Shown one piece after another: positions 1 through 9,190 of a stretch of DNA of 64,000 nt. Origin of the DNA: an uncultured Leucobacter sp. (GTDB taxonomy: Bacteria > Actinomycetota > Actinomycetes > Actinomycetales > Microbacteriaceae); NCBI GenBank assembly GCA_937967375.1, contig CALCJF010000038.1, positions 1 to 64,000 on the forward strand, given 5' to 3'. The notes beneath the pieces were generated by a model that was given only the letters and a program-made list of their open reading frames with translations, was not told where the DNA came from and ran no database searches. Position numbers and translations under genes: made by a program. Position 1 is the first letter of the stretch. Each line of letters begins with the position of its first letter.

Positions 1-415
<415 letters not shown>

Positions 416-626
416 GATGGTGCCTTTCGTCGTTGGTCCGCGAGCGGTCTCGGTGAGCGGTTCGCGAGCGTTACCTCCATTTCACATTGCAAAGGATCGT
501 CGCTCAACACATGCGGCAGACTCGTCGTCTGGGATTCCAGACAATGACTTTCGAGCAACCGCTACAGTTAATTCAAGGCATTCGCATACCGCGGGTGCAA
601 GACACTAGAGATTCTAAGGAGACCCC

Positions 627-1067
627 GTGAAGGGATTCAGAGAGTTCATCATGCGCGGCAACGTGGTTGAGCTGGCCGTCGCAGTGATCATCGGCGCGGC
701 GTTCACCTCGATCGTCAACTCGCTCGTCGACGGCATCTTTAACCCGATCATCGCTGCAATCTTCAACGCAGATGAGATTAACAAGGCCGTGCTGCAGGTT
801 GGACCAGTCTCTCTCGGTATCGGCGCGGTGCTCGGCGCGGTCATCAACTTCGTGCTCATCGCTGCGGTCGTGTACTTCGCCATCGTGCTGCCCATGAACA
901 AGTTCAACGAGGCGATGTACGTGCGCAAGCACGGCCACAAACCCGGTGAAGAAGAAGCGGCGGCAACCGAGACCGATCTGCTCACCGAGATCCGCGACCT
1001 GCTCGCGGCACGCGAGGCGGGAGCCCCCGGCATCGGCGAGGCAGCACCGGGCGCGCACCGCGAATAG
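627..1067 (+). CDS. mscL: Large-conductance mechanosensitive channel MscL
   Basis: MscL is a homopentameric inner-membrane pore that opens under membrane tension and releases solutes during osmotic downshock. The 146-residue protein has the family N-terminus (MKGFREFIMRGNVVELAVAV), a first membrane helix at about 15-45 with VVELAVAVIIGAAF, and a second at about 75-105 followed by a charged cytoplasmic helix containing EIRDLL. The GTG start has AAGGAG seven bases upstream. A strong hairpin terminator follows at 1099. It is a single-gene transcript, divergent from hutU. The length is normal for the family. Confidence 0.95.
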   Translation: MKGFREFIMRGNVVELAVAVIIGAAFTSIVNSLVDGIFNPIIAAIFNADEINKAVLQVGPVSLGIGAVLGAVINFVLIAAVVYFAIVLPMNKFNEAMYVRKHGHKPGEEEAAATETDLLTEIRDLLAAREAGAPGIGEAAPGAHRE

Positions 1068-1098
1068 TCACGTTTCGCGCCTCCCCCGAGGTTCACAC

Positions 1099-1139
1099 AA
1101 GAAGAGGATCACCCGCACAGCGTGGGTGATCCTCTTCTT
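1099..1139. terminator. Bidirectional hairpin terminator
   Basis: A 16-bp perfect inverted repeat (1099-1114 with 1124-1139, starting AAGAAGAGGATCACCC) with a 9-base loop sits between mscL and the convergent acetyltransferase gene. The outer stem is A/T-rich, so each strand has a run of Ts at the end of the stem, as expected for a terminator that serves both genes. Confidence 0.85.
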
Positions 1140-1162
1140 TATGTCAATGATGTCGTCAACAG

Positions 1163-1699
1163 TTACCTGGGTGGCAATGGCGGCCCGTCGGGAAAGTCGC
1201 TTCGCGTGAGATCCATGAAGAGCGCGTCTTCGAGGTGCCCGCCAGGCCGCACCTGGTAGTCGCGCAGCACCCCGATGCGCTTGAAGCCGAGCCGCTCATA
1301 GCTGCGAATGGCGCCTTCATTGTGAATGTTCGGGTCGAGGGTCACTCGCGTGATGCCTTCGGCGAACTCGACTCGAATCGCGCGCGCCAACGCTTCTTCA
1401 CCGATGCGTCGGCCGCGAAAGCCCGTCGCGAGAAACAGGTGCATGACCGTCGTCGGATACTCGGGGTCTTCGCCCCGCAGCACGAACATGGCGCCGACGC
1501 ACTGCCCCTCAACTTCGATGATGCGCGAAGACTCGTCTTCGATGAACTCGCTCTGCACCCGCTCCGGCGTGTAGCCAACCCACCATACGGAGACCTCGGG
1601 CTCCGAGAGAATGCCTACGAGCGGGTCACGGTCCGCATCTGTCGCGGCTCGCAACGTGACGAGTGGGCCGACGATGGGCGCAAGAATCGGGAGTGCCAT
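1163..1699 (-). CDS. GNAT family N-acetyltransferase
   Basis: This 178-residue protein transfers an acetyl group from acetyl-CoA to an unknown amine. Acetyl-CoA binding is indicated by the motif-A segment FLATGFRGRRIGEEAL and by the later NEGAIRSYERLGFKRIGVLRDYQ, which matches the RimJ/AacA4-like branch. The ATG at 1699 is preferred over longer starts because homology begins there. A TACGCT box lies six bases upstream (1706-1711), so the mRNA is probably leaderless. Aminoglycoside or protein N-terminus substrates are both possible; the sequence does not decide. Confidence 0.85.
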   Translation of the reverse strand: MALPILAPIVGPLVTLRAATDADRDPLVGILSEPEVSVWWVGYTPERVQSEFIEDESSRIIEVEGQCVGAMFVLRGEDPEYPTTVMHLFLATGFRGRRIGEEALARAIRVEFAEGITRVTLDPNIHNEGAIRSYERLGFKRIGVLRDYQVRPGGHLEDALFMDLTRSDFPDGPPLPPR

Positions 1700-1740
1700 G
1701 TGCTCAGCGTAGCGAACCGGCGCCGTCAACGGCCACAGCG

Positions 1741-2106
1741 CTACAGCACTACGACGAAGCCGAGCACCATGCTCACCGCGGTGAGCACCGCCAGCACGAT
1801 GGAGGGAGTCGCCGACTCTTTGCGGCGCGCGTGCACGACCACGGCTCCGATCATGATCACGAGCAGACACGCCGCAGCGATCGGGCTGAGGATCGGCACG
1901 ATCCCGGTGAGCACCGGCAGCACGAGGCCGAGGCCACCGAGCACCTCGGCGATTCCGATGAGCTTGATCGTGGCGGGAGCGAAGTTCTCGGCCCAGCCCA
2001 TTCCCGACGCGACGATGGCGTCTTTTTGTTTCAGCGCCTTCATCGTACCGGCGGCGACGTAGGCGAGGGCGAGCAGCCCGCTGACGATCCAGAATGCAAT
2101 CTGCAC
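1741..2106 (-). CDS. DoxX family membrane protein
   Basis: This is a 121-residue protein with four predicted membrane helices (about 4-22, 45-65, 70-90, 102-120) and DoxX-type sequence (LALAYVAAGTMKAL, IGIAEVLGGLGLVLP). DoxX proteins are small integral membrane proteins often linked to redox stress; no enzymatic role is established for this branch. The GTG start at 2106 has TTGGAGGA five bases upstream. It is divergent from an HxlR regulator, a common genomic pair, so the neighbour is its probable repressor. Confidence 0.85.
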   Translation of the reverse strand: MQIAFWIVSGLLALAYVAAGTMKALKQKDAIVASGMGWAENFAPATIKLIGIAEVLGGLGLVLPVLTGIVPILSPIAAACLLVIMIGAVVVHARRKESATPSIVLAVLTAVSMVLGFVVVL

Positions 2107-2210
2107 GGTTCCTCCAATAGGTACAATTTGTTCGTTACATCATTCTGTGTCAGTTTTGAACGGCGTGCAAAAGGCACACTGATGTGCGTAGGAGAGGTCG
2201 GAGGCAGCTC
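2107..2210. promoter_or_regulatory. Divergent DoxX/HxlR promoter region
   Basis: This 104-bp AT-richer spacer separates the two divergent genes and must hold both promoters and the probable HxlR operator. GTACAATTTGTTCGTTAC (2119-2136) has GTA/TAC ends and is a possible but weak operator candidate. No clear -35/-10 pair was assigned. Confidence 0.4.
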
Positions 2211-2624
2211 GTGAGCACCGCAAAAGAACAAACCGGGGCGCCGCTTACGGCATACGAAGGTGCCTGCGCAAGCCACAGCAAAGACGGAGGTCGCGCAGTT
2301 CGAGACGTGCTCGACCGCATTGGCGGCAAGTGGGCGCTGCTCATCATCAACACCCTGAAGTTGCGCACCCTCCGTTACGGCGAGCTGGCGCAGCACATAC
2401 CCGGAATCTCGCAGCGCATGCTGACCCTCACCCTTCGCCAGCTCGAGCGCGACGGCCTCGTCTCACGCACGGTATACGGCGAGGTGCCACCACGCGTCGA
2501 ATACGCCCTCACCGAGACAGGCGAGACCCTCATCGAACCGGCCATTGCGCTCGCCACCTGGGCAATTGAGAACTACCCGACCATCGAGGCGGCTCGCGAG
2601 CGCTACGACGACGGCAGCGCTTGA
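2211..2624 (+). CDS. HxlR-type winged-helix transcriptional regulator
   Basis: This 137-residue DNA-binding protein has the HxlR winged helix: DVLDRIGGKWALLIINTL, then LRYGELAQHIPGISQRMLTLTLRQLERDGLV, then a wing ending in VEYALTETG. A single N-terminal cysteine (EGACASHSKDGG) just before the first helix is placed like the redox-sensing cysteine of YodB/HypR relatives. GTG at 2211 is chosen because CGGAGG lies six bases upstream; an in-frame ATG at 2184 lacks such a site. It probably represses the divergent DoxX gene and itself. Quinone or electrophile sensing is inference. Confidence 0.88.
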   Translation: MSTAKEQTGAPLTAYEGACASHSKDGGRAVRDVLDRIGGKWALLIINTLKLRTLRYGELAQHIPGISQRMLTLTLRQLERDGLVSRTVYGEVPPRVEYALTETGETLIEPAIALATWAIENYPTIEAARERYDDGSA

Positions 2625-2643
2625 CTCCCCCTAGGCTTGATGC

Positions 2644-3060
2644 ATGAGCGCGAACCCGACAGCCGAGATCCGAGTGAGCGCAGTGGTCATGCGCGATGCC
2701 GAAGGCCGAGTGCTCAACGTGCGCAAGCGCGGTACTAACACGCTCATGCTGCCGGGCGGCAAACCCGAACCCGGCGAGAACGCTGCGCAAACGGCAGCCC
2801 GTGAGATCGAGGAGGAGCTCGGAATTCGGCTGAATCCCGCACTACTGCAAGATCTCGGCGTATTTCGCGCCCCCGCGGCAAATGAGGCGGGCTTCGATGT
2901 GGTTGCGCACGTTTTCGAACATCCCTACGTCGAGGGTGTTCGCGTGCTCGCCGAGATCGAGCAGCTCGAATGGGTACACCCTTCAGAAACGCGCAACGAT
3001 ATGGCCCCGCTCAACACTGAGCATGTCTTCCCGGCGCTGCTCATCGAGCACCGGAAGTAG
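2644..3060 (+). CDS. NUDIX hydrolase
   Basis: This 138-residue hydrolase cleaves nucleoside diphosphates linked to another moiety. The full Nudix box is present (GGKPEPGENAAQTAAREI followed by EEELGI), including the metal-binding REIEEE glutamates. Substrate cannot be predicted. A TAGGCT box at 2632-2637, six bases before the ATG, suggests a leaderless mRNA. It ends close to the convergent DUF2165 gene. Confidence 0.92.
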   Translation: MSANPTAEIRVSAVVMRDAEGRVLNVRKRGTNTLMLPGGKPEPGENAAQTAAREIEEELGIRLNPALLQDLGVFRAPAANEAGFDVVAHVFEHPYVEGVRVLAEIEQLEWVHPSETRNDMAPLNTEHVFPALLIEHRK

Positions 3061-3097
3061 TTGCGGCGGCGACCCGGCCCCGGGCCGTCGCACTCGC

Positions 3098-3607
3098 CTA
3101 CTCGTCTCTCTCGGTAGCCGGATCGCCGAGCGCGAGCAGCACCGCAAATCCCGCCCAGAGAATCGCGAGCGGCATCGCGGTGTCTTTGCCGTTCCAAGTG
3201 CTCGACTGCCACATCGCGAACCACTCGCTGCCGATCACGATGAAGCCGATGAACCAGACCAGAAAACCCACGCCGTACGCCGCAAAGCCCCAGCTCTTGG
3301 CCCGGTTGAAGGTGGCGGCGCCCGCGTCGCGCCTCAGGAAGAGCTTGATGCCGCCGATCAGGCCGAGTGCGGCGAACACCGCCTCGGCGAGAATGATGCC
3401 GATGTAGCCGACCGTCCACATCCACGGGATCGTGATGGCCCGCCACATGAGCGCGTTGCCCTCGAACGTGGTGTCCATCGAGAGCACGTGCTTCACGAAT
3501 TGATAGTTGGAGTCGTAGTCCATGAGGTTACCCATGAGCACGAAGAGGCCGTAGAGGCCGGCAGAGAACAGCGTGAACGCCTGCAGCAGGCGCAGCGGAT
3601 GTTTCAT
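3098..3607 (-). CDS. DUF2165 family small integral membrane protein
   Basis: This 169-residue membrane protein has four predicted helices (about 8-28, 60-82, 105-125, 140-160). The sequence YGLFVLMGNLMDYDSNYQFV with a following MDTTF and WRAI is typical of the DUF2165 family, whose function is unknown. The ATG at 3607 overlaps the TGA of the upstream gene (ATGA), so the two are probably translationally coupled. A GGTGA site precedes the start inside the upstream gene. Confidence 0.82.
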   Translation of the reverse strand: MKHPLRLLQAFTLFSAGLYGLFVLMGNLMDYDSNYQFVKHVLSMDTTFEGNALMWRAITIPWMWTVGYIGIILAEAVFAALGLIGGIKLFLRRDAGAATFNRAKSWGFAAYGVGFLVWFIGFIVIGSEWFAMWQSSTWNGKDTAMPLAILWAGFAVLLALGDPATERDE

Positions 3608-3792
3608 TTCTTCACCTTTCGCGAGAACACGAGATCGAGTCGCGGCTCGGTGTGAGTGTCGAGCGGGATCGCTTGCACGAACTCCCAACCGGCTGCTGCC
3701 CGCTCGCGAATCACCTCACGATGATCCTTTTCGAGCGCCGCACCCTCGCGACGCCGCTTCACCGCAATGCTGACGAATGTGTACTCACGCAT
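3604..3792 (-). CDS. Small conserved DUF4177-like protein
   Basis: A 62-residue soluble protein starting MREYTFVSIAVKRRREG and containing AAAGWEFVQAIPL, which resembles the DUF4177 fold of very small beta-strand proteins of unknown role. The start at 3792 is set by an excellent AGGAGGTG six bases upstream. It is the first gene of a two-gene unit with the DUF2165 membrane protein, sharing a stop/start overlap. Family assignment is by pattern only. Confidence 0.7.
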   Translation of the reverse strand: MREYTFVSIAVKRRREGAALEKDHREVIRERAAAGWEFVQAIPLDTHTEPRLDLVFSRKVKK

Positions 3793-3888
3793 TGGCGCAC
3801 CTCCTCGTGTGTTCCCAGCCTGGCCTACCCGCACTGCAGAGTCAATGGCAGGGGTGGCTCATGCGAGTCAGCGTCTGCTCTGCGCGGT

Positions 3889-4482
3889 TCAGGCGCGTCT
3901 GCGAGAAAGGGCCGAGAACCCCGCCATCACCACAAGCAGCCCGGCGAGCAGCGGGCACACCACGGCGCAGAACGCGAGGATCGTGCCGGTCGCAAAATCG
4001 TTCGACCCGAAGCGCCCGAGGCCTATTGATCCCCCGCCGAAGCTATCTGAGGCGAGCAAGAACTCGCCCTCGTACCAGCCAGTCTCGTCTTGACACTGCA
4101 CCGAGTACCTACCGTCGTGCGCCGCTTCGAAGGCACGAAGCTGCGTGAAGCCGGGCCGCGCACTGAACCACCAGAGCGTGTCGTCCCAGTTGAGCGCGGG
4201 CGCGCGCCGCGTAGCAACTTCGGCACCGTCCGGTCCAATAACTTCGCACTCGAGCACTTCGAGGTCGGCTGCCACGCTGTTGGACCAGATGCCGACCCGC
4301 TCTCCCGCAGCGAGCGTCGCCTCGATGTGTGATTCGATCGGGTGCGGCCGCGCATCGCGCACCGACGCATTCGTAGGCAGCACCCACAACCCCCAGACGC
4401 CAGCCCCGGCGAGCGCCGAAATGAGCGCCAGCACGAGCAGGCGGCTCGGGCTCGCCATGCTTCGCTGCTGGGGGCGTCGCAT
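3889..4482 (-). CDS. Uncharacterised bitopic membrane protein
   Basis: A 197-residue protein not recognised as a known family. It has an N-terminal membrane helix (about 12-35, LLVLALISALAGAGVWGLW), an extracytoplasmic domain of about 120 residues with two cysteines (LECEVIGPDG and YSVQCQDETG) that could form a disulfide, and a C-terminal helix (about 168-190). ATG at 4482 is favoured over GTG 4491 because GAGGTGA lies at the right distance. It is divergent from the amine oxidase gene. Confidence 0.7.
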   Translation of the reverse strand: MRRPQQRSMASPSRLLVLALISALAGAGVWGLWVLPTNASVRDARPHPIESHIEATLAAGERVGIWSNSVAADLEVLECEVIGPDGAEVATRRAPALNWDDTLWWFSARPGFTQLRAFEAAHDGRYSVQCQDETGWYEGEFLLASDSFGGGSIGLGRFGSNDFATGTILAFCAVVCPLLAGLLVVMAGFSALSRRRA

Positions 4483-4556
4483 CTCGGTCACCTCGCCAGC
4501 CTACCGATGGGCTCACTCGAAGTGTGCGACGACCTGCCATGCCCTAGATTGAGCAC

Positions 4557-5921
4557 ATGACAGAGAGCAAGCAGCAGCACGACAGCGAGAGCACCCACGC
4601 AGACGTCATCGTGATCGGCGCGGGGGTCTCGGGCCTCACCGCCGCAAAGTTGTTGCGCGACGAGGGTCTGCGCGTGATTGTGCTCGAAGCGCGTGGTCGC
4701 ATCGGAGGTCGCACACACACCGAGCGCACCGACGACTGGGTCACAGACATGGGTGCGTCTTGGATCCACGGCGTTGACGACGGCCCGGCATTCGACGCCG
4801 TGCAAGCTCTCGGCATGCGCACGGTCGAGTTCACGGTCGGCAGCTTTCAGGTCGACAGCAGGCCCATCGCCTACTTCGGGCCCGATGGGGCTCCTCTCGA
4901 CGATGCAACCGCGGCCGCCTTCGCCGCCGACGTTCGCGAGTTTGACGAGGCGCTTTCGGGCACCGTTGCGGCGAGCGCGCCGGGCACTTCCTATGGCGAG
5001 GCCGTCGAGCGCACGCTCGCCTCGCTTGCATGGGGCGAGGATCGCGGCCAGCGTGTGCGCGAGTTCATGCGTCACCGCAGCGAAGAGCAGTACGGAGCTT
5101 GGATCGACGACCTCGATGCCCACGGGCTCGACGACGACGCGACGAACGGCGACGAGGTCGTGTTTCCCGATGGCTTCGACCGCCTTGCGGCGGGGCTTGC
5201 CGAGGGGCTCGACATACGCCTGGCGCACGAGGTTCGCCGGGTGCGGTGGATGAGCGGAGAGGGCGTGCGCCTCGACACCGATCTCGGCACTTTCTCGGCA
5301 GCGCAGGCCGTAGTGACAGTGCCGATCGGGGTGCTGCAGTCTGACGCGATCAGCTTTGAGCCCGCCCTGCCCGACCCCATTGCTCACGCGCTGGCCGGGT
5401 TTCGCATGAATGCCTTCGAGAAGGTGTTTCTGCGATTCGAGCATCAGTTCTGGCAGCGGGGCGTGTACGCGCTGCGGCGCCAGGGCGAGGCGGCCGCGTG
5501 GTGGCACAGCTGGTACGACCTCACCGCACTGCACGGCGAACCGACGCTGCTCACCTTTGCTGCGGGACCGTGCGCGATCGAAACGCGAGACTGGAGCGAT
5601 GAGGCGATCGTCGAGTCGGTGCTCGCAGCGTTGCGCGAGATCTACGGTGACGCGGTGCCGACCCCCACTGCTTCGCGCATCACTCGTTGGCAGCACGACC
5701 CACACGTTCGGGGATCGTACGCCTATATGACCCCCGGCTCGCTGACGTCAGACCATGATCTGCTCGCGACGCCAATCGGCGATGTGCTGCACCTCGCAGG
5801 CGAGGCGACCTGGACTGACGACCCTGCGACCGTCACCGCGGCGCTCTGCTCGGGGCATCGCGCCGCCGAGCGAGTGCTGGGTCACCCGATTGCGATCGAG
5901 CGAATCTACGCGGCCGGGTAG
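4557..5921 (+). CDS. FAD-dependent flavin monoamine oxidase
   Basis: This 454-residue flavoenzyme oxidises an amine to an imine with release of hydrogen peroxide. The dinucleotide motif VIVIGAGVSGLTAAKLL (glycines 21, 23, 26) is followed by LEARGRIGGRTHT, and the C-terminal FAD contact LHLAGEATW...ATVTAALCSGHRAAERV is intact. The substrate (polyamine, tryptamine or other) is unknown. A TAGATT box at 4545-4550 lies six bases before the ATG with no ribosome site, which suggests a leaderless mRNA. Confidence 0.9.
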   Translation: MTESKQQHDSESTHADVIVIGAGVSGLTAAKLLRDEGLRVIVLEARGRIGGRTHTERTDDWVTDMGASWIHGVDDGPAFDAVQALGMRTVEFTVGSFQVDSRPIAYFGPDGAPLDDATAAAFAADVREFDEALSGTVAASAPGTSYGEAVERTLASLAWGEDRGQRVREFMRHRSEEQYGAWIDDLDAHGLDDDATNGDEVVFPDGFDRLAAGLAEGLDIRLAHEVRRVRWMSGEGVRLDTDLGTFSAAQAVVTVPIGVLQSDAISFEPALPDPIAHALAGFRMNAFEKVFLRFEHQFWQRGVYALRRQGEAAAWWHSWYDLTALHGEPTLLTFAAGPCAIETRDWSDEAIVESVLAALREIYGDAVPTPTASRITRWQHDPHVRGSYAYMTPGSLTSDHDLLATPIGDVLHLAGEATWTDDPATVTAALCSGHRAAERVLGHPIAIERIYAAG

Positions 5922-5978
5922 CGCAGCGCGTGCGCGGCGCTGATCCTCGCCTCTCATCAAAGGGCCCGGTGACGCAGG

Positions 5979-7748
5979 CTAACCGATGAGGCTCGGCTGC
6001 AGGTCACGCATCGTGCGCGACCGCATCATGCGCCCCACCCCGACCGAGGTGAGCACGAGCGCCGCGAACAGCACACACACGAGCACGACAGCATCGCTGC
6101 CGGCCTTCGAGAGGTCTCCGCCGTACATCAACTGGCGCAGGCCATCGACCGCGAACGACATCGGCATGAAATGGTGCAAACTCGTGAGCGGCTCTGGCAG
6201 CGTTTGCCACGGGAAGGTGCCGCCAGCGACAACCAGCTGCAGCACCATCAGAATGAGGCCGAGAAACTGGCCCACGCTGCCGAACCACACGTTCAATGCG
6301 AGGATGATCGCCGCGAAGGTCATTGAGGCGAGCAGCATCATTCCGTAGGCACCCCACGGCTGGGCCACTTTGAAGCCGAGCGTGCCCGTGACGATGCCGA
6401 ACAGCGCGAGCATCTGCACCGCACCGAGCAGGGTCGGCGTCAGCCAGCCCGCGAGCGCGACCTTCACCGGAGTGCGCATCGCGGTCATCGCGCGAGCCGA
6501 CACCGGTTTCAGGATGAGGAAGAGCGCGTACATGCCGATCCAGGCGGCAAGACTCACGAAGAACGGGGCGAGGCCTGCGCCATATGTACCGGCAGAGGTG
6601 ACCGCAGAAGTCTCGACCTGCACGGGGTCGGCGATGTTCGAGGCCTGCTTCGACCGAAGCTCGGCGCTGAAATTCGGAATACTCTCGATGCCGCTCGCGA
6701 GCCCGCTCGCAAGTTCGCCGACTCCCGAGGCAAGCTGGCCCGCGCCGTCTGTCGCCGAGGCAATCCCTGCGGCGAGCTGCGGGGTGGCGTTCGCTAACTG
6801 GCGCATGCCGCCCGCTACCTCGCTCGACCCCGCCTCGAGTTGGTTCAGCTGGTCCTGCGCACCCTGCGCCCGGTCGTTCACGTCGCGCACCGATGCGGCG
6901 ACTCGATCGTATGCAGCGAGGATCTGCTCGGTGGTCGCGGGATCGGTGCCCGCCGCCGCGAGCCGGTCGGCGATGGCCTGTCGTTCGGCGTCGAGCCTGC
7001 CGGTGATGCCGGCACTCGCGCTTGCCACGTCGCGGCCAATCTGCGCGATTCGGGCATCGGCTGCGGCAACCTGCTCGGCGCCCGCGGCGAGCCTCGCCGT
7101 CTGATCGGGCAGCGCCGCGGTGCCATCGCGCAACTGGCCGAGGCCCTGATGCAGCGTCGTCGCTCCCGATGACGCTTGTGCGGCGCCATCGCTTGCTTTG
7201 ACCAGTGAGACCCGTATCTCGGCCACGCCGTCGAGCATGTGCTGTGCGGCCTCGCGATTGACCTGCTGCACGATCTGCGCCTGGATCCTCTTCGTCGCTT
7301 GGTCGCCGATCGTCGATGCGAGGTAACTGTTCGCATCGTTCGTTCGAAGCACGACGGAAGCCTGGTGCGGGTTCTCGCCCTGCGACGACTCGAGCGAAGC
7401 CGTGAAGTCGGCGGGGAATGTGACGGAGAAGTCGAACTCGCCGCCTTCGACGCCCGCCTCCGCGTCTGCGGCGCTCACGCGCTTCCACGCGAAACTGCCG
7501 TCTTCGATCAGCGAATCGGCAACCTGCTCGCCGAGATTGCGTGGGGAAGTTTCGTTCGTGGAGCCGGTGTCATCCACGACGAGAGCCACCGGAATCTGAT
7601 CGAGCCTCGCATACGGATCTTGATTCGCCCAGAGATAGAGACCGCCGTAGAGCAGCGGCACACACATGAGCGCGATCAGAGCGATCCGGGCCATACCCGT
7701 TGCCCAGAGCCTGGCGAACTCTGAGCGCACCATCTGAAAGATCTTCAT
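5979..7748 (-). CDS. YhgE/Pip family ABC-2-type membrane protein
   Basis: This 589-residue protein has one N-terminal membrane helix (about 18-38), a large extracytoplasmic region of about 310 residues with alanine-rich coiled-coil heptads (VAAADARIAQIGRD, QLNQLEAGSSEVAGGMRQ), and five or six C-terminal helices. That is the YhgE/Pip layout: phage-infection-protein relatives and permease halves of ABC-2-like systems. The ATG at 7748 overlaps the TGA of the upstream ABC-like gene, so the two are coupled and probably form one complex. Cell-envelope export is inference. Confidence 0.88.
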   Translation of the reverse strand: MKIFQMVRSEFARLWATGMARIALIALMCVPLLYGGLYLWANQDPYARLDQIPVALVVDDTGSTNETSPRNLGEQVADSLIEDGSFAWKRVSAADAEAGVEGGEFDFSVTFPADFTASLESSQGENPHQASVVLRTNDANSYLASTIGDQATKRIQAQIVQQVNREAAQHMLDGVAEIRVSLVKASDGAAQASSGATTLHQGLGQLRDGTAALPDQTARLAAGAEQVAAADARIAQIGRDVASASAGITGRLDAERQAIADRLAAAGTDPATTEQILAAYDRVAASVRDVNDRAQGAQDQLNQLEAGSSEVAGGMRQLANATPQLAAGIASATDGAGQLASGVGELASGLASGIESIPNFSAELRSKQASNIADPVQVETSAVTSAGTYGAGLAPFFVSLAAWIGMYALFLILKPVSARAMTAMRTPVKVALAGWLTPTLLGAVQMLALFGIVTGTLGFKVAQPWGAYGMMLLASMTFAAIILALNVWFGSVGQFLGLILMVLQLVVAGGTFPWQTLPEPLTSLHHFMPMSFAVDGLRQLMYGGDLSKAGSDAVVLVCVLFAALVLTSVGVGRMMRSRTMRDLQPSLIG

Positions 7749-8356
7749 TGCGCAGTTTTCTCTCGAGTCGAGGTGTTGATCAGCGCTGCCGAGGCGAAGC
7801 CCGCAATCGCGAGCACTGCGACATCGCGCTCCGCGAGGTCTGTGGCGATGCGCCACCAATCGAGCGGGTCGCCTCCGTGACGATCGGGCGACACGAGGAT
7901 GAGCCCTCCGACACCCTCTCGCAGCAGCGCGAGCTCCGCGAGCGCGCGAATGCGCACTGCGGGCGCCAGCTGCCCCATGGGCACCCGCTCGTGCTCGCGC
8001 ATACCGTGCTCATCGAGCCAGTGTCGCACCGCCCACGGCGCAGGCATGCGACCCGCGAACATGAGCTCCTCGGCGACCACCTCGCCGAACCTCACGTCGG
8101 CGTGGGGCTCGCTCACGTCGAGGGCATCGACGATCGCGAGCCGCTTGCGAAGCTCTCGGCGGCTGGCGCTGCCGTCAATGGTGACCGAGCCGGTCGTAGG
8201 CTTCATGCGTCCTGAGACGATGAGCGAGAGCACGGTAGGGCGCTGCTCGGTCTCCATCGCGGTGAGTACGGCCTGGCCCGTGCTCACTTCGAGCGAGGTC
8301 TCGGGCAGCGCAGAGCCGCCAGCGCCCTTGCTCACATCGCTTGCAATGACTCGCAT
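7745..8356 (-). CDS. Degenerate ABC-type ATPase without Walker A
   Basis: The 203-residue sequence follows an ABC ATPase domain in outline: the strand-turn before Walker A (STGQAVLTAM), the segment after it (TVLSLIVSGRMKPTTGSVTIDG), and a C-terminal Walker B-like strand (GLILVSP). However the P-loop GxxGxGK(S/T) at about 34-42 is replaced by METEQRP, the LSGGQ signature reads MGQLAPAVR, and the Walker B Asp-Glu is SPD. ATP binding by the canonical route seems impossible. It is coupled to the YhgE/Pip permease, so a structural or regulatory role is inferred. AGGGTAGG precedes the ATG. Confidence 0.75.
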   Translation of the reverse strand: MRVIASDVSKGAGGSALPETSLEVSTGQAVLTAMETEQRPTVLSLIVSGRMKPTTGSVTIDGSASRRELRKRLAIVDALDVSEPHADVRFGEVVAEELMFAGRMPAPWAVRHWLDEHGMREHERVPMGQLAPAVRIRALAELALLREGVGGLILVSPDRHGGDPLDWWRIATDLAERDVAVLAIAGFASAALINTSTREKTAQ

Positions 8357-8382
8357 GTTGCCTACCCTCGCCGTGCTTGACG

Positions 8383-8739
8383 CTATGCCCGCAGAATCTT
8401 CTCCATCGGGCGACCCTTCGCGAGTTCGTCAATGAGCTTGTCGAGGTAGCGAATTTCGCGCATCAGCGGGTCTTCGATCTCTTCGATGCGTACCCCGCAG
8501 ATGATGCCCTTGATCTGCGAGCGAGCCTCGTTCAATTTCGGCGCCTCACCGAAGAACTGTCTGAGGTCGACGGGGTTGCCCTTTTCGATCAACTCGTCGA
8601 GCTGCGCCTGCGTGTAACCGGTCAGCCAGCAAATGATCTGGTCGACTTCTTCTTTGGTGCGACCCTTGCGCTCAGCTTTGTAGGTGTAGTTCGGGTACAG
8701 ATCAGAGAACGCGAGCTTGTAAATACGGTGTTCGGCCAT
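8383..8739 (-). CDS. DUF2200 family protein
   Basis: This 118-residue cytoplasmic protein starts MAEHRIYKLAFSDLYPNY and contains YKAERKGRTKEEVDQIICWLTGY, a near-signature of the DUF2200 family (function unknown, often annotated as a YdhG-like neighbour). The ATG at 8739 is chosen by homology. TATGCT at 8746-8751 is six bases upstream, indicating a leaderless start. It is the last chromosomal gene before the tRNA insertion site. Confidence 0.85.
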   Translation of the reverse strand: MAEHRIYKLAFSDLYPNYTYKAERKGRTKEEVDQIICWLTGYTQAQLDELIEKGNPVDLRQFFGEAPKLNEARSQIKGIICGVRIEEIEDPLMREIRYLDKLIDELAKGRPMEKILRA

Positions 8740-8895
8740 GGTTTCAGCATACGAGGATCCGCCAACATCTACGGTGTTTCTGACCGCTCTGGCGAGGCGT
8801 GAGGCGCCCCAACTCGCCCGAAATAGCGTTGGTTCGTGCGAGACAAAATTTACCGCTAATATAGAGGGGTTGCCCTGGCGTCGAAGCCGGTGACA

Positions 8896-8938
<43 letters not shown>

Positions 8939-8978
8939 ACGGCAGTAGCCTCCAAATCGAAGACTTATAACTGAATAA

Positions 8979-9052
8979 CGGGATGTGGCGCAGCTTGGTA
9001 GCGCACCTGACTGGGGGTCAGGGGGTCGCAGGTTCAAATCCTGTCATCCCGA
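8979..9052 (+). tRNA. tRNA-Pro (anticodon GGG)
   Basis: A complete cloverleaf is visible: acceptor CGGGATG pairs with CATCCCG, the D arm is GCGC...GCGC, the anticodon stem CCTGA/TCAGG holds loop CTGGGGG with anticodon GGG, and the T arm is GCAGG-TTCAAAT-CCTGT. The discriminator base is A and CCA is not encoded. An integrase gene lies 230 bp downstream, so the 3' half is the likely ICE attachment site. Confidence 0.95.
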
Positions 9053-9057
9053 CGGAA

Positions 9058-9092
9058 AAGCCCTGATGAGAAGCCATTTCTCGTCAGGGCTT
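9058..9092 (+). terminator. tRNA terminator hairpin
   Basis: A 15-bp stem (9058-9072 with 9078-9092, AAGCCCTGATGAGAA) with one G-T pair and a 5-base loop immediately follows the tRNA and is followed by a C/T-rich stretch. It fits an intrinsic terminator for tRNA-Pro, and it lies at or just inside the left end of the ICE. Confidence 0.75.
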
Positions 9093-9190
9093 CCTTCGTT
9101 TCTGGTGACCATCGCCGGGCTCCGGAATGGGTCCAAGGTCGGGTCTAGAACCTGCTCGTGATCGCTTCTCGTTCCGGCCTGTCTAGCAAG

